In this document: in pieces, positions 32,243 to 39,815 of the stretch
Numbering within the stretch: position 1 is the stretch's first letter
Layout: each line of letters opens with the position of its first letter
DNA from: a virus
Virus record (IMG/VR): IMGVR_UViG_3300020182_000076
Location: 1 to 39,815 of that record
Strand: one strand, 5' to 3'
Length of the DNA: 39,815 nucleotides
Program-made: the position numbers and the translations under genes
The notes under the pieces: model-generated
Databases searched by the model: none
Told to the model about the DNA's origin: nothing
What the model saw: only the letters and a program-made list of their open reading frames with translations

Positions 32243-33418
32243 TTAATTGTTAAATTTTTTTGTTTTTACTTTTAGTTTCGAAGAATCAGCACCGCTTATA
32301 GCTCTAACTTTTAAACCTTGTATGTAGACATCACCTGGTGATTGTCTAGGTGTAGCATCAATGTTTTTGGAGCTATTTACAACTTCCTTAACAGCATCTG
32401 CTTTACCTTGTTCATAAAAATGGTTTGCAATTTTGTCCACATTTTCAGCGGCATACATAGCTTTATGATAACCTTTAGTGTCAACAACATCTCCTTTATC
32501 ATTCAAGAACTTCTTGATTAGATTGTTTATATTTGACTGGTTTTCAGCAACTTGATTAGTGTTTTGAACATTATATCTAAATTTCTTTTCTCCAATAGCG
32601 AAATCAAAACCTTTGAAATCATTGTTAAAAAGTTCTTTAGTATTGTTTTTAAAACTTTCATGTTGTTGTTGAGCTATGTTTTGCTCTTCATTATATCGAT
32701 TAAAAAACTCCATCGCTTTTTGTTGTTCTTGGGTAGTACCAGGTCTCAACTTGATTTCCTCGTAATATTTACCTTTAAGATCTTCTAAATGCGTTTTTGC
32801 TTTTGCAACCTCTTCTTTAAAAGCGAGTTTTTTCTTTCTGATGTCTCGCTCATCATCAATATCTTCATCCCAACTAAAAGCATCTTCTATTAAAAAAGAA
32901 ACTTCTTCTGCATCTAAATGAGGCCGGGTTGTTTTATAATATTCTTTTAATAATGCAGTGTTATCTATGTTTGAATAATCAGCATTAAGGCGAACGTAAT
33001 CTTCTACGCTTCCACCTGTTTCTTCCATAAATGAAACAAGTTTTTCAATATTTTCAGGTAATTGTTTTCCAGTAGTTTCTTTGTTTTCAATTGCTTCATT
33101 AACTTCTTCAGTTAACTTAGTTGCTTCTTCAACAACTTCTTCTTCTGTAATTTCCTGAATTACTGTTACTTCTTCTTCATTAACCTCTTCGGCAACGACT
33201 GTGGGCTCTTTGTTTCCTTCGACCACTTCTTGCAATCCCACTTCGGGTTGTTCTGTGCGTAACACGCTTTCATCTGTGCTTTGCTCTTGAATGGCATCTT
33301 CTTCTTTTTTAGGGGTTAAATCAACTTTAATAAGATCAGCATTCTGTGCTAATTTTTTTATTGAAGGTTTTTTCTTTTGTATTTTAAAATCCCCTTCTTG
33401 TTTTACTTGTTCTGACAT
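32243..33418 (-). CDS. Putative scaffolding protein
   Basis: The 391-residue protein has a composition typical of capsid scaffolds. Its N-terminal 120 residues are highly acidic and low complexity (VNEEEVTVIQEITEEEVVEE), a long helical coiled-coil centre follows (DDERDIRKKKLAFKEEVAKA), and the last 20 residues are strongly basic (SKLKVKTKKFNN). The basic tail is where scaffolds usually bind the capsid protein. It lies between portal and capsid genes, the standard scaffold position. No enzyme motif is seen. I cannot exclude a head-protein precursor with a cleavable part, but no protease of the S14/U9 type is nearby. Confidence 0.75.
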   Translation of the reverse strand: MSEQVKQEGDFKIQKKKPSIKKLAQNADLIKVDLTPKKEEDAIQEQSTDESVLRTEQPEVGLQEVVEGNKEPTVVAEEVNEEEVTVIQEITEEEVVEEATKLTEEVNEAIENKETTGKQLPENIEKLVSFMEETGGSVEDYVRLNADYSNIDNTALLKEYYKTTRPHLDAEEVSFLIEDAFSWDEDIDDERDIRKKKLAFKEEVAKAKTHLEDLKGKYYEEIKLRPGTTQEQQKAMEFFNRYNEEQNIAQQQHESFKNNTKELFNNDFKGFDFAIGEKKFRYNVQNTNQVAENQSNINNLIKKFLNDKGDVVDTKGYHKAMYAAENVDKIANHFYEQGKADAVKEVVNSSKNIDATPRQSPGDVYIQGLKVRAISGADSSKLKVKTKKFNN

Positions 33419-33449
33419 GATATAATAATATAAAATTGGTTAATAAATG

Positions 33450-35861
33450 TTACCTAGGCGTAAATTGTTCTAGGCCAAATCCACCCAGGCTGTCGTTACC
33501 GGATGATTCAAAGTTCTTAGGTAATAAATCATTTTGTCTTTGATCTATTAATTCAGACTGTTGAGTTCCTTGTATACGAACTCTTTTATCTTTTCTGTCT
33601 TCAATCTGTCTTTCTTTTTGTGTATCAGCTTGAGCTTTAATTTGAGCTAACTGCATTTGATAATTAAATTCTTCTGCCATTAGTTCACGTTTAATTTGAG
33701 CTTCAGTTTGTAATCTTTGAATTTCAAATTGTGATTTAGCTTGCTCAATACTTACTTTTTCTTGAGTTAAAGCTTGTTGCTTTTGTACTTCTGCTAACGC
33801 AGCAGCTTCTGAGGCTTGAGCATTTGCTTGTGCTTGTGCTTGAATATTAGCAATCTGCTGTGCCTCTGCTGCTTCTTGTTTTTTCTTTCTTTTAAACTTA
33901 AGTAATTGATTGGCTAATTTTAAGTTTTTAATTTCTCTAATATCTATTGCATCTTCAAGATCAATACCACCAGATTGTAAAGCTACTTGTATGTTTTGTT
34001 CAAGCTGTGCTTTTTCTTCATCATCAGGTTCTAACTCTAAATAAATACCAAAATCATGTAAATTAAGGTTTGAAATTTCTTCTAATGTTTTAACATTAAA
34101 TGTTGAAATACTATTTTTTAAAGCGTTAGCTGTAAGTGGAAAGCTTAAAGCATCTGCAATTCTTAAAGAAATATTTTCACATACTCTTAAATATATATAC
34201 ATTCCACCTTGTAATATATGTCTTGTAGCAACATTAGATGCATTAGCAGCCATTTTTTGCAGACCAACCAAAGCGTTTTTATCTGGTCTGCTTCCATCAA
34301 CAGCCTCGTTAAGACCGGTTACATCGCGTATCATTTGTAAATAATACTGATACGTACTTATTAAAGAATTTATTTTACCCTGACCAGATGATGTTGCTAA
34401 TTCTTGTACGGGTATTTTACCTCTATTTAAATCACCGTCTTGAGTTAATGATCTACCAACAATACTACCCGTTTGAAAATACATATTCAATGCTTCAGCA
34501 GGATTATAATTAGTTCCGTTACCAAGATCTACTTCCGCTAATCCATCCATATCTAAGAATACACCATCAGGAACTATTCTTGACATAACTTGCTGTAGTT
34601 TTAAATGAGTTAATTGAATCATATCAGCAAAACTTGTTACTCTACTAACTATTGACTCAATTTTACCTTTATACATTCTTGGTGCGGCAATTGTATAATT
34701 CATTTTAACTTTAGTAGTATCAGCATAAGGTCTAGTCATATGCTCAGCTAATCTCCAGTCCAGCATTGTATTAGTTCCTAATACTTTAGCACCAGAATAT
34801 AAAACTTCTATACTTCTTGACACTCTTTTAAAGTTGTCATTTTCTGGCGGATTAAATTCATCTGTTTTTTGAATAACTTTTTCTAATCCACTTTCAGTTT
34901 GTTTTATTTTAAATACTTGATTATTATATGTCTTGTATTCAAAGTAAAGTACTTGAACAGTATTACTATCATAATTCCCCCAGCCAGTAACATATTGGCT
35001 GTTGCCAGGCATGTTTTGAATATTTTTTAATTCTTCTTCAGATATATTAGGAAATTCTTTTTTTAATTCTGGAATTGTTATTGCTTTAATTTCCCCAGCA
35101 TAATAAATATCTTCAAAATTAGGATCTTCTGTATATGAATAAACTAAATAGGATGGATCTACATAATCAACAGTAATACCGTTGCTTTTATTAAAACTTG
35201 TTTTTGCCGCCCCAATACCAATAACAGTTAAATCGTAATTTACTCTTCTTTTAATTGATTCGTATTTATTAAAATCAAGTACATTATTAATAGCTTCTTC
35301 TTCTGCTATTTCAATAGCCTCCTTATAACTAGTTTGTAAATAAACTTCTAGTTCTTCTGGTGTTTCTGGCAATTGATTTGCAGGTATGGATGAATTAGAA
35401 ATATCTTCTCCAAATATTTCTTGCGCTTCAGCTATAATATCTTTCCCAGCCATATCCATTAATATAGCCTCAGCATAATCTGTTCTTCTTTTTAAAGACG
35501 AGGGATCTTGCGCATATGCTTTTACCTCAACTTCTTTTTCTGATATACCATTTACTAAAATATCTACAAATTTTGGTATTACAGGAACTGGTTTCCAATC
35601 TAAATTAAGATAGGATAAATCACCATTAATAGATAATTCATCTTTATATTTTTGTATTGATTGTTCACCTCTTGCGTATAATCTTAATGAATGAAAATTA
35701 TTCCAATTAGTTAAATATCTATTACCGCTAGTTCTACCTTGATCAAACCATTCTTGTTCTATAGCGTGTGCTACTTGAGTACCGTATTCTAAACTAGATT
35801 TTTCAGCATCGCTAACTACTTGGCTAGGAAAAGAACTATTAGTATTTGTTTGTATATTCAT
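33450..35861 (-). CDS. Portal protein
   Basis: The 803-residue protein is a long portal of the crAss-like/P22-like kind. Portal-typical features include FHSLRLYARGEQSIQKYKDE and SYLNLDWKPVPVIPKFVDIL near the N-terminus and MIRDVTGLNEAVDGSRPDKN in the crown/stem region. A very long Gln/Ala/Glu-rich C-terminal coiled coil (AEAQQIANIQAQAQANAQAS, then EVQKQQALTQEKVSIEQAKS) would form the barrel inside the head. It would occupy one capsid vertex and let DNA pass during packaging and ejection. TerL ends 1 base before its start. The start codon is ATG with no Shine-Dalgarno. Length and position support the call. Confidence 0.87.
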   Translation of the reverse strand: MNIQTNTNSSFPSQVVSDAEKSSLEYGTQVAHAIEQEWFDQGRTSGNRYLTNWNNFHSLRLYARGEQSIQKYKDELSINGDLSYLNLDWKPVPVIPKFVDILVNGISEKEVEVKAYAQDPSSLKRRTDYAEAILMDMAGKDIIAEAQEIFGEDISNSSIPANQLPETPEELEVYLQTSYKEAIEIAEEEAINNVLDFNKYESIKRRVNYDLTVIGIGAAKTSFNKSNGITVDYVDPSYLVYSYTEDPNFEDIYYAGEIKAITIPELKKEFPNISEEELKNIQNMPGNSQYVTGWGNYDSNTVQVLYFEYKTYNNQVFKIKQTESGLEKVIQKTDEFNPPENDNFKRVSRSIEVLYSGAKVLGTNTMLDWRLAEHMTRPYADTTKVKMNYTIAAPRMYKGKIESIVSRVTSFADMIQLTHLKLQQVMSRIVPDGVFLDMDGLAEVDLGNGTNYNPAEALNMYFQTGSIVGRSLTQDGDLNRGKIPVQELATSSGQGKINSLISTYQYYLQMIRDVTGLNEAVDGSRPDKNALVGLQKMAANASNVATRHILQGGMYIYLRVCENISLRIADALSFPLTANALKNSISTFNVKTLEEISNLNLHDFGIYLELEPDDEEKAQLEQNIQVALQSGGIDLEDAIDIREIKNLKLANQLLKFKRKKKQEAAEAQQIANIQAQAQANAQASEAAALAEVQKQQALTQEKVSIEQAKSQFEIQRLQTEAQIKRELMAEEFNYQMQLAQIKAQADTQKERQIEDRKDKRVRIQGTQQSELIDQRQNDLLPKNFESSGNDSLGGFGLEQFTPR

Positions 35862-38069
35862 TTAAAGTATAATTTTTGAGGTACCACCATCATTATTGTA
35901 TTTTTTAAAACCTAAATTAAAACTTGGTCTTATTGTTTTATTAATAGGTGCATACCTATTTTTATTACAAGCCATTATAGCAAGACCGGAGCTAATAGAA
36001 GCATCATGAGCAGTTCTTTTGTTTATATTAAATCTAGCCCAATCGTTTAATGTTCTTTGAAAATACATATCTCCATAGCCTTCGCCTAAAAATCCTACAT
36101 AAGTTTCAATGTACGATTCAATTGCCGCTGCGTGAGCTTGTTTTATATCTTCACTAGAGTTTGGTATTCCACCTATTTCTTTTTCAGTTACAGATAATTT
36201 ATTCCAAATTTTATCCGGTCTATTCATTGAAAACCCTCTGTAACCTCTTCTTTTTAAATAATATAATAGTCTTGGTTTGTTATTCTCTGCTAATATTGGC
36301 ATTCCATAAAATACCAAAGCCATTAAAACATCTTCAAAAAATATTTCAGCAGTTTGTGGTCGAGCAATGTATTCTAAAAAAAAATGGTTTGGCGGAACAT
36401 CTTCCATTGAAAATTTAGTTAAACCATGTAGAGATCCATTAGACGCTCTTGTATCAACTGTGCCCGATATATCATAACTATCGCAGCCAAATGCTCCTAA
36501 GTCTTCATTGCCAGGATGTTTCAATCCATTCTTTATTATCACTCGGTTTTGAAGGTTTTTATTAGGAACCCAAGAAACTTTAAATCTACCTGTTTTATTT
36601 GGTACAAATATTACCCTTGTATCTTTTAATCCATTCTCCCATTGAAAACTTCCTGTAGTAACTACAGATGTGTTTCTTAAATCTTCGTTATAATCTACTT
36701 GCTCATATATTTTTGCTAGATTAAATAAAGATTGTTTTGTTTCATCCCTAAAAGCATGCTGCTCTGTTCTGGGAAATTGACGATAAAATTCATTTAAACC
36801 GTCTTGATCACTTTTTAATCCTTCAACTTCGTTGTCCCAGTGCTCAATAACTCCAATGTCAATCCACTGTCCATCAACTCCTTTGATCGGTTCTTCTGGA
36901 GTTTCGAATACAGGTAATCCATAAGTATCAATGAATCCTTCGAAGTTCCATTCCATAGGTATGAACAAACTATATAGTCCTGAGCTAGTCTGTCCATTGC
37001 GGTTTCTTTTGGTAACATTTGATTCGTCATAAAGTTTTTTAAAGTTATTTCCTCCTTTATCTAAAGCATTTGATGTTGAACCCATCATACACTTACCTAT
37101 AATTTTACTACCTAATCTTAATGTTGTTTTTGTAACCCTCCAGTTGTTGAGGATATTATCTGGCCTCTCCCATTTCCCTGATTCGTCGTGTACGAGGAGC
37201 CTAAGTTTCTCCCCATCATATGAGTTGTCTCCTGTATTCTTCCAGTCGATTGTTGTGTCAAGCCCTTCAAGTTCTTCTCTGGTCTCTTTGGCAGTGATGG
37301 ACTTACGGGTAAGTTTTGAGGCGGGGACACGATACGCGAGTTCAGTCTTGGGGCGGTCCATTCCGTCCTGTATTGGCTTAAAAAAGAATGGATAGTTAAC
37401 GGATATTGGAACAACCTTGTCTGTAAACATCTTTTTAGCATCAGCTCCTGTTTTACTGAGTATGCCGAAACGGGCATCAGAAGTGCTTGTGGCTTGATTA
37501 ACTGTCTCGGAACTGGACATAAAACTAAATCCCGATCTTCTATTCTTAAGGTAACACATACCGTATGCTCTTGCATCGGCTTTGCATGCTTCCCAAAAGA
37601 TGAAGAAAATTCTGTTTGCTTCCCTATAATCTGGTCTCCCCACATCAATCTTGGTCCACTGCAAGTACATGTAATGAGTGCCAGTAATATAAGTTGGAAC
37701 TTTATTATTATAGAACCAATGCCCTTCATCACGTTTTGTAAACTCATCATCAATATACCCATACCATTTATTTTTAAAATTATCAGGGTATGTTTCCCAA
37801 TCAAAAACAGTTTTTATTCTGCTTAAATCTTTAGGATATTCACTTGCCACCCATTTATTTTCAGTATTAATAACATCTTTAGGCACAAGAGGCAAAGCTA
37901 TTCTTAGATTTTGTATTTCTAATATATCGCCTATTTTGCCTGTTTTACTAATAACTACAATATCGTGTTCTTTATTGTAACCATATTCCCATTTACCATA
38001 TCGATTATTTTTATTTATAATCTTTTTCTTTATGGGATTAATTGTTTTTACAAGAGTTTGCTCGTACAC
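35862..38069 (-). CDS. Terminase large subunit (TerL)
   Basis: The 735-residue protein has the terminase plan: an ATPase half, then a nuclease half. Walker A is degenerate (LKNRRSGFSFMSS, 174-186, with no GK[ST]). Walker B is LRLLVHDESG (Asp295, Glu296), and the coupling motif is MMGSTSN (328-334). The nuclease aspartates are Asp530 (GCDSYDIS) and Asp689 (TAHDASI), with Glu595 between. The start is GTG at 38069-38067, sharing one base with the upstream TAG; no earlier or nearby ATG fits. It would pump DNA into the procapsid through the portal. About 240 bases between Walker A and B (37141-37380) have markedly higher G+C. Moderately to highly confident. Confidence 0.88.
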   Translation of the reverse strand: MYEQTLVKTINPIKKKIINKNNRYGKWEYGYNKEHDIVVISKTGKIGDILEIQNLRIALPLVPKDVINTENKWVASEYPKDLSRIKTVFDWETYPDNFKNKWYGYIDDEFTKRDEGHWFYNNKVPTYITGTHYMYLQWTKIDVGRPDYREANRIFFIFWEACKADARAYGMCYLKNRRSGFSFMSSSETVNQATSTSDARFGILSKTGADAKKMFTDKVVPISVNYPFFFKPIQDGMDRPKTELAYRVPASKLTRKSITAKETREELEGLDTTIDWKNTGDNSYDGEKLRLLVHDESGKWERPDNILNNWRVTKTTLRLGSKIIGKCMMGSTSNALDKGGNNFKKLYDESNVTKRNRNGQTSSGLYSLFIPMEWNFEGFIDTYGLPVFETPEEPIKGVDGQWIDIGVIEHWDNEVEGLKSDQDGLNEFYRQFPRTEQHAFRDETKQSLFNLAKIYEQVDYNEDLRNTSVVTTGSFQWENGLKDTRVIFVPNKTGRFKVSWVPNKNLQNRVIIKNGLKHPGNEDLGAFGCDSYDISGTVDTRASNGSLHGLTKFSMEDVPPNHFFLEYIARPQTAEIFFEDVLMALVFYGMPILAENNKPRLLYYLKRRGYRGFSMNRPDKIWNKLSVTEKEIGGIPNSSEDIKQAHAAAIESYIETYVGFLGEGYGDMYFQRTLNDWARFNINKRTAHDASISSGLAIMACNKNRYAPINKTIRPSFNLGFKKYNNDGGTSKIIL

Positions 38070-38341
38070 TATTTAGATCTTTTTTCAGCAAAACCGCTAA
38101 AACTTTCTTTTTGTTTTAATGGTTTATCTTCTATTAGATTTTTTTCAGCTTCAATGCGATTTAAAATTTCAAAAGCATCAAATATTGCAAGCTTTTTTGT
38201 GGCTGCAGCATTTTTTAATCTATCGGCAGATATATCATCTTCTGTACCAGTAACTATTTTTTCTTCAGCTACTTTAATTAACTCCTCAACTGCTTTCTGC
38301 CCAGCTTGGATTATACTTAATTTCGTCTCCTTTGTATTCAT
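38069..38341 (-). CDS. Candidate small terminase subunit, 90 aa
   Basis: The 90-residue protein is fully helical in appearance: KLSIIQAGQKAVEELIKVAE, then DISADRLKNAAATKKLAIFD and AFEILNRIEAEKNLIEDK, with a basic tail. It lies immediately before TerL and shares one base with its GTG start. It overlaps the end of the GroES-like gene by 56 bases. Position and helical composition are those of a small terminase subunit, which recognises the packaging start. The ADRLKNAAATKKLAIFDAFE phrase looks familiar from phage packaging regions, but no canonical HTH is visible. A different packaging accessory remains possible. Confidence 0.55.
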   Translation of the reverse strand: MNTKETKLSIIQAGQKAVEELIKVAEEKIVTGTEDDISADRLKNAAATKKLAIFDAFEILNRIEAEKNLIEDKPLKQKESFSGFAEKRSK

Positions 38342-38891
38342 ATTTAATTACAATATCATTTGATTTCATGCAATATAATCTTTCATTATCTATAACAAAA
38401 TCATATTCGCTGTTTGGAGTATAACCTACAAGGTCTCCAGGATTGATTTTAAGCTTGTTTAAGGAGCTATTGTCATACTTTAGTATACCAATAAGCTTTT
38501 GTTCTTTTTGAAGCGAAAATTTATCTTTATTTTTTAGCGGTGCAACGAAGCATCTATCACCAAAACTTTTCCAGTCTTTATTATTTTTATATAAATAAAT
38601 TTGGTCTGCAGCACAAAAATATAAATTATCTTTAAAAAGAGATCTACTGTCTTTTTGTTTACCTCTAATGTCATAGAATCTTCTAAACACATTGTGATGT
38701 ATTACAACAGTATCACCAACTTTTATATCTGTTTTATATGCTAATGGTATCGCAACCACTTTAGCCATATTATTTACAAATTTCCAGCTTTCTATTTTAG
38801 TATTTACTATTAAGCTTTTGTCACCAACTTTAATGCTATTATCGTATCTTTCACCTATAGGTTTAACGATAAAATCATATATACTTTTCAT
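38286..38891 (-). CDS. GroES-like co-chaperonin protein with two GroES-type units
   Basis: The 201-residue protein reads like two GroES-type beta-barrels in a row. The first, about residues 8-102, has VKPIGERYD, AKVVAIP, IKVGDTVVIHHNVFR and YFCAADQIYLY. The second, about 110-185, has GDRCFVAPLK, KLIGILKY, INPGDLVGYTPNSEYDFVID and RLYCMKSNDIVIKYE. Both follow the GroES order: D-R-V start, G-V-V strand, VKVGD-V turn, then Y-x-M/A-x-x-D-I. T4 gp31 shows that phages can supply a co-chaperonin for capsid folding by host GroEL. Position just before the packaging and capsid genes fits that use. The tandem form is unusual compared with one-domain GroES. Confidence 0.68.
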   Translation of the reverse strand: MKSIYDFIVKPIGERYDNSIKVGDKSLIVNTKIESWKFVNNMAKVVAIPLAYKTDIKVGDTVVIHHNVFRRFYDIRGKQKDSRSLFKDNLYFCAADQIYLYKNNKDWKSFGDRCFVAPLKNKDKFSLQKEQKLIGILKYDNSSLNKLKINPGDLVGYTPNSEYDFVIDNERLYCMKSNDIVIKYEYKGDEIKYNPSWAESS

Positions 38892-39118
38892 TAATATTCA
38901 AGATCATATTCAACGGATATTGCCATATTAGAATTAAATTTCTTCCATGGCATTACCTCGTTGTTTTTCTTTATATAAATGTTATAAGAATTATCTGGTT
39001 CATTAAAAAGAATATAAGCTATTTCATGGCCACCATATACTTGTTGGCCAACAGAATAATGCATTGCTTCATTCTTGTAGTCAGAACCAATACTTATTTT
39101 TCTTATAACAGAACTCAC
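38891..39118 (-). CDS. Small conserved-looking hypothetical protein, 75 aa
   Basis: The 75-residue product starts with SSVIRKISIGSDYKNEAMHY, continues SVGQQVYGGHEIAYILFNEP and ends in SVEYDLEY. A small beta-rich domain is likely. The I.KISIG.DYK.AMHY.VGQ.V pattern is familiar to me from packaging regions of Bacteroidota phages, where its role is unknown. It shares one base with its neighbours on both sides (stop/start overlaps), so it is co-translated with the GroES-like protein and the preceding coiled-coil protein. No catalytic residues stand out. Function unknown; head-assembly or packaging accessory by context. Confidence 0.7.
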   Translation of the reverse strand: MSSVIRKISIGSDYKNEAMHYSVGQQVYGGHEIAYILFNEPDNSYNIYIKKNNEVMPWKKFNSNMAISVEYDLEY

Positions 39119-39378
39119 TATTCAGTATCTTTAACTATTTCTGTGTAAGTACCAGTTTCAATATCAATACTTATTGCACCATATTCTTTTTCAAGGTCTG
39201 CTTTATATTCTTCAATAGAATTATTAAGTTCAGCTTGCTTATGTAGCAAAAGATGCTTTTGAGTTTCAACATACCCAATGTCTCTTAAAAGAGTGTTTAA
39301 TTCTTTTTGTTGATCTTGAACTTTAGTTAATTGTTCTTTTGTAATTTGGTTTTCTACTTTTTCTTCTACTTTTTTCAT
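39118..39378 (-). CDS. Coiled-coil hypothetical protein, 86 aa
   Basis: The 86-residue protein is a long helical hairpin or coiled coil. The N-terminal part (EEKVENQITKEQLTKVQDQQ, then KELNTLLRDIGYVETQKHLL) leads to AELNNSIEEYKADLEKEYG. A short beta-like end follows (ISIDIETGTYTEIV). It is preceded by the leader TTAAATTTAATCAA before ATG, the clearest example of the A/T translation signal here. It sits between the holin and packaging genes. No known family; similar short coiled-coil proteins are common near terminases in such phages. Confidence 0.7.
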   Translation of the reverse strand: MKKVEEKVENQITKEQLTKVQDQQKELNTLLRDIGYVETQKHLLLHKQAELNNSIEEYKADLEKEYGAISIDIETGTYTEIVKDTE

Positions 39379-39403
39379 TTGATTAAATTTAATTGATTAC
39401 TAT

Positions 39404-39784
39404 TTACTTTGTTTTGTCTTTTAATTTTTCATAGGTTCTTAAACCGCCTAATCCTAGCATACCTAAGAGTACGGTCATAAGGTGTTCCATTTGCAGTGCA
39501 GGTGGTATCTCTTCAGGCTGTAACACCCAAATAAATAAATCACGTATAACAAAATTATATGCTAAAGCAAACCCACAAATCCATCCAATAAATGGACGCC
39601 AACCTGCAACAAATATACTACGATGGCTAGCTTCTATTTCATTTATTTTGGTTTGTAAAGATATTAATTCGTTGGGATCTAATTCTTTACCCTTTATAGC
39701 TTCTCTTATTTCCCAAGCTAAATTACCAGCAACAGATTTATTTCCACCACCACCTTTTAATAAGCCTAGTAATAAGTTCCACAT
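39404..39784 (-). CDS. Holin, 3TM family
   Basis: The 126-residue protein has the features of the 3TM (gene-transfer-agent-type) holin family. There is a short N-terminal amphipathic part (LLLGLLKGGGGNKSVAGNLA), the hallmark SIFVAGWRPFIGWICGFALA and a following hydrophobic segment (NFVIRDLFIWVLQP), then HLMTVLLGMLGLGGLRTYEK. Holins open the cytoplasmic membrane at the end of infection so that a lysin can reach the wall; no dedicated endolysin is visible nearby, and the upstream partial gene might encode one. It starts 3 bases after the stop of that partial gene. Confidence 0.83.
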   Translation of the reverse strand: MWNLLLGLLKGGGGNKSVAGNLAWEIREAIKGKELDPNELISLQTKINEIEASHRSIFVAGWRPFIGWICGFALAYNFVIRDLFIWVLQPEEIPPALQMEHLMTVLLGMLGLGGLRTYEKLKDKTK

Positions 39785-39787
39785 GTA

Positions 39788-39815
39788 TTATCGGTTTTTA
39801 GCTCCTGTCGCCATT
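39788..39815 (-). CDS. 3' end of a gene cut by the window edge
   Basis: On the - strand a frame open from the window edge ends with TAA (complement of 39788-39790); its last residues read MATGAKNR, where the Met may be internal. It ends 3 bases before the holin start, which fits an upstream operon member. Nothing about its function can be said from so few codons. Confidence 0.35.

Noticed and set aside
36815-37804. Two - strand frames inside TerL in another phase (71 and 228 residues).
   Set aside because: They coincide with the G+C-richer part of TerL, where stop codons are rarer, and their translations have no domain-like pattern.
1-39815. Stop-codon reassignment as known from some crAss-like phages.
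   Set aside because: TAA, TAG and TGA each terminate genes at sensible ends (for example TGA of thyA, TAG of nrdB), and full-length conserved proteins contain no in-frame stops.
1-39815. tRNA genes, CRISPR arrays, insertion sequences, attachment sites.
   Set aside because: No cloverleaf-like segment, regularly spaced repeats, transposase or integrase frame was found by eye; almost all bases lie in overlapping or nearly touching genes.

Overview
The window reads as 39.8 kb of a lytic, tailed double-stranded DNA phage, most likely short-tailed, infecting a marine member of the Bacteroidota (Flavobacteriia-like). Support for this host: very low G+C; almost no Shine-Dalgarno sequences (starts are preceded by A/T-rich leaders such as TTAAATTTAAT); and a secreted protein whose signal peptide ends in SFGQ, a flavobacterial style. 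TAA, TAG and TGA all end genes, so the standard bacterial code is used. No tRNA, rRNA, integrase, transposase or CRISPR array is visible. Both ends cut through a gene, so the window is a fragment or an arbitrarily opened circle. No DNA polymerase, RNA polymerase or recognisable endolysin glycosidase/amidase is inside it.

Left arm (1-11,970, all + strand) is the takeover, replication and nucleotide module. It contains the end of a DnaA-C-like protein, a secreted double-psi-barrel protein, an HTH protein coupled to a sigma factor, an ERF annealing protein, a RecE-like nuclease, an SSB-like protein and a Twinkle/T7 gp4-type primase-helicase. These are followed by a thymidylate-synthase-family enzyme, a secreted CAP-domain protein, a GIY-YIG-like/MazG fusion, a second small MazG-like protein, a PD-(D/E)XK endonuclease, several tiny genes, class I ribonucleotide reductase (NrdB, NrdA) and a small lipoprotein. 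Genes overlap or nearly touch, as in one long operon. The thymidylate-synthase homologue has Asp where thymidylate synthases have the Asn that selects dUMP. That change is known to move substrate preference to dCMP. With the adjacent MazG-like pyrophosphohydrolases, it suggests a T4-like route dCTP -> dCMP -> 5-(hydroxy)methyl-dCMP, and so possibly modified phage DNA. This is the most interesting hypothesis in the window.

The arms converge at about 11,971-12,069, where two hairpins form a likely bidirectional terminator.

Right arm (12,070-39,815, all - strand, read from high to low coordinates) is the virion and lysis module. In transcription order it holds a 3TM holin, two small conserved proteins, a tandem GroES-like protein, a candidate small terminase and TerL, then portal, scaffold-like protein and major capsid protein followed by a terminator. 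Next come an unknown structural protein, two connector/ring proteins, a nozzle (muzzle) apparently encoded by two genes, a cupin, internal virion proteins, a 2146-residue giant protein with an HELLH zinc-protease motif, and two small membrane proteins. The order and protein types resemble the structural block of crAss-like and related marine Bacteroidota podoviruses. This is recognition from memory, not a database search.

More generally, the left arm makes and recombines DNA, recycles host nucleotides and redirects host RNA polymerase, while the right arm builds a capsid with a short tail, internal ejection proteins and lysis functions.
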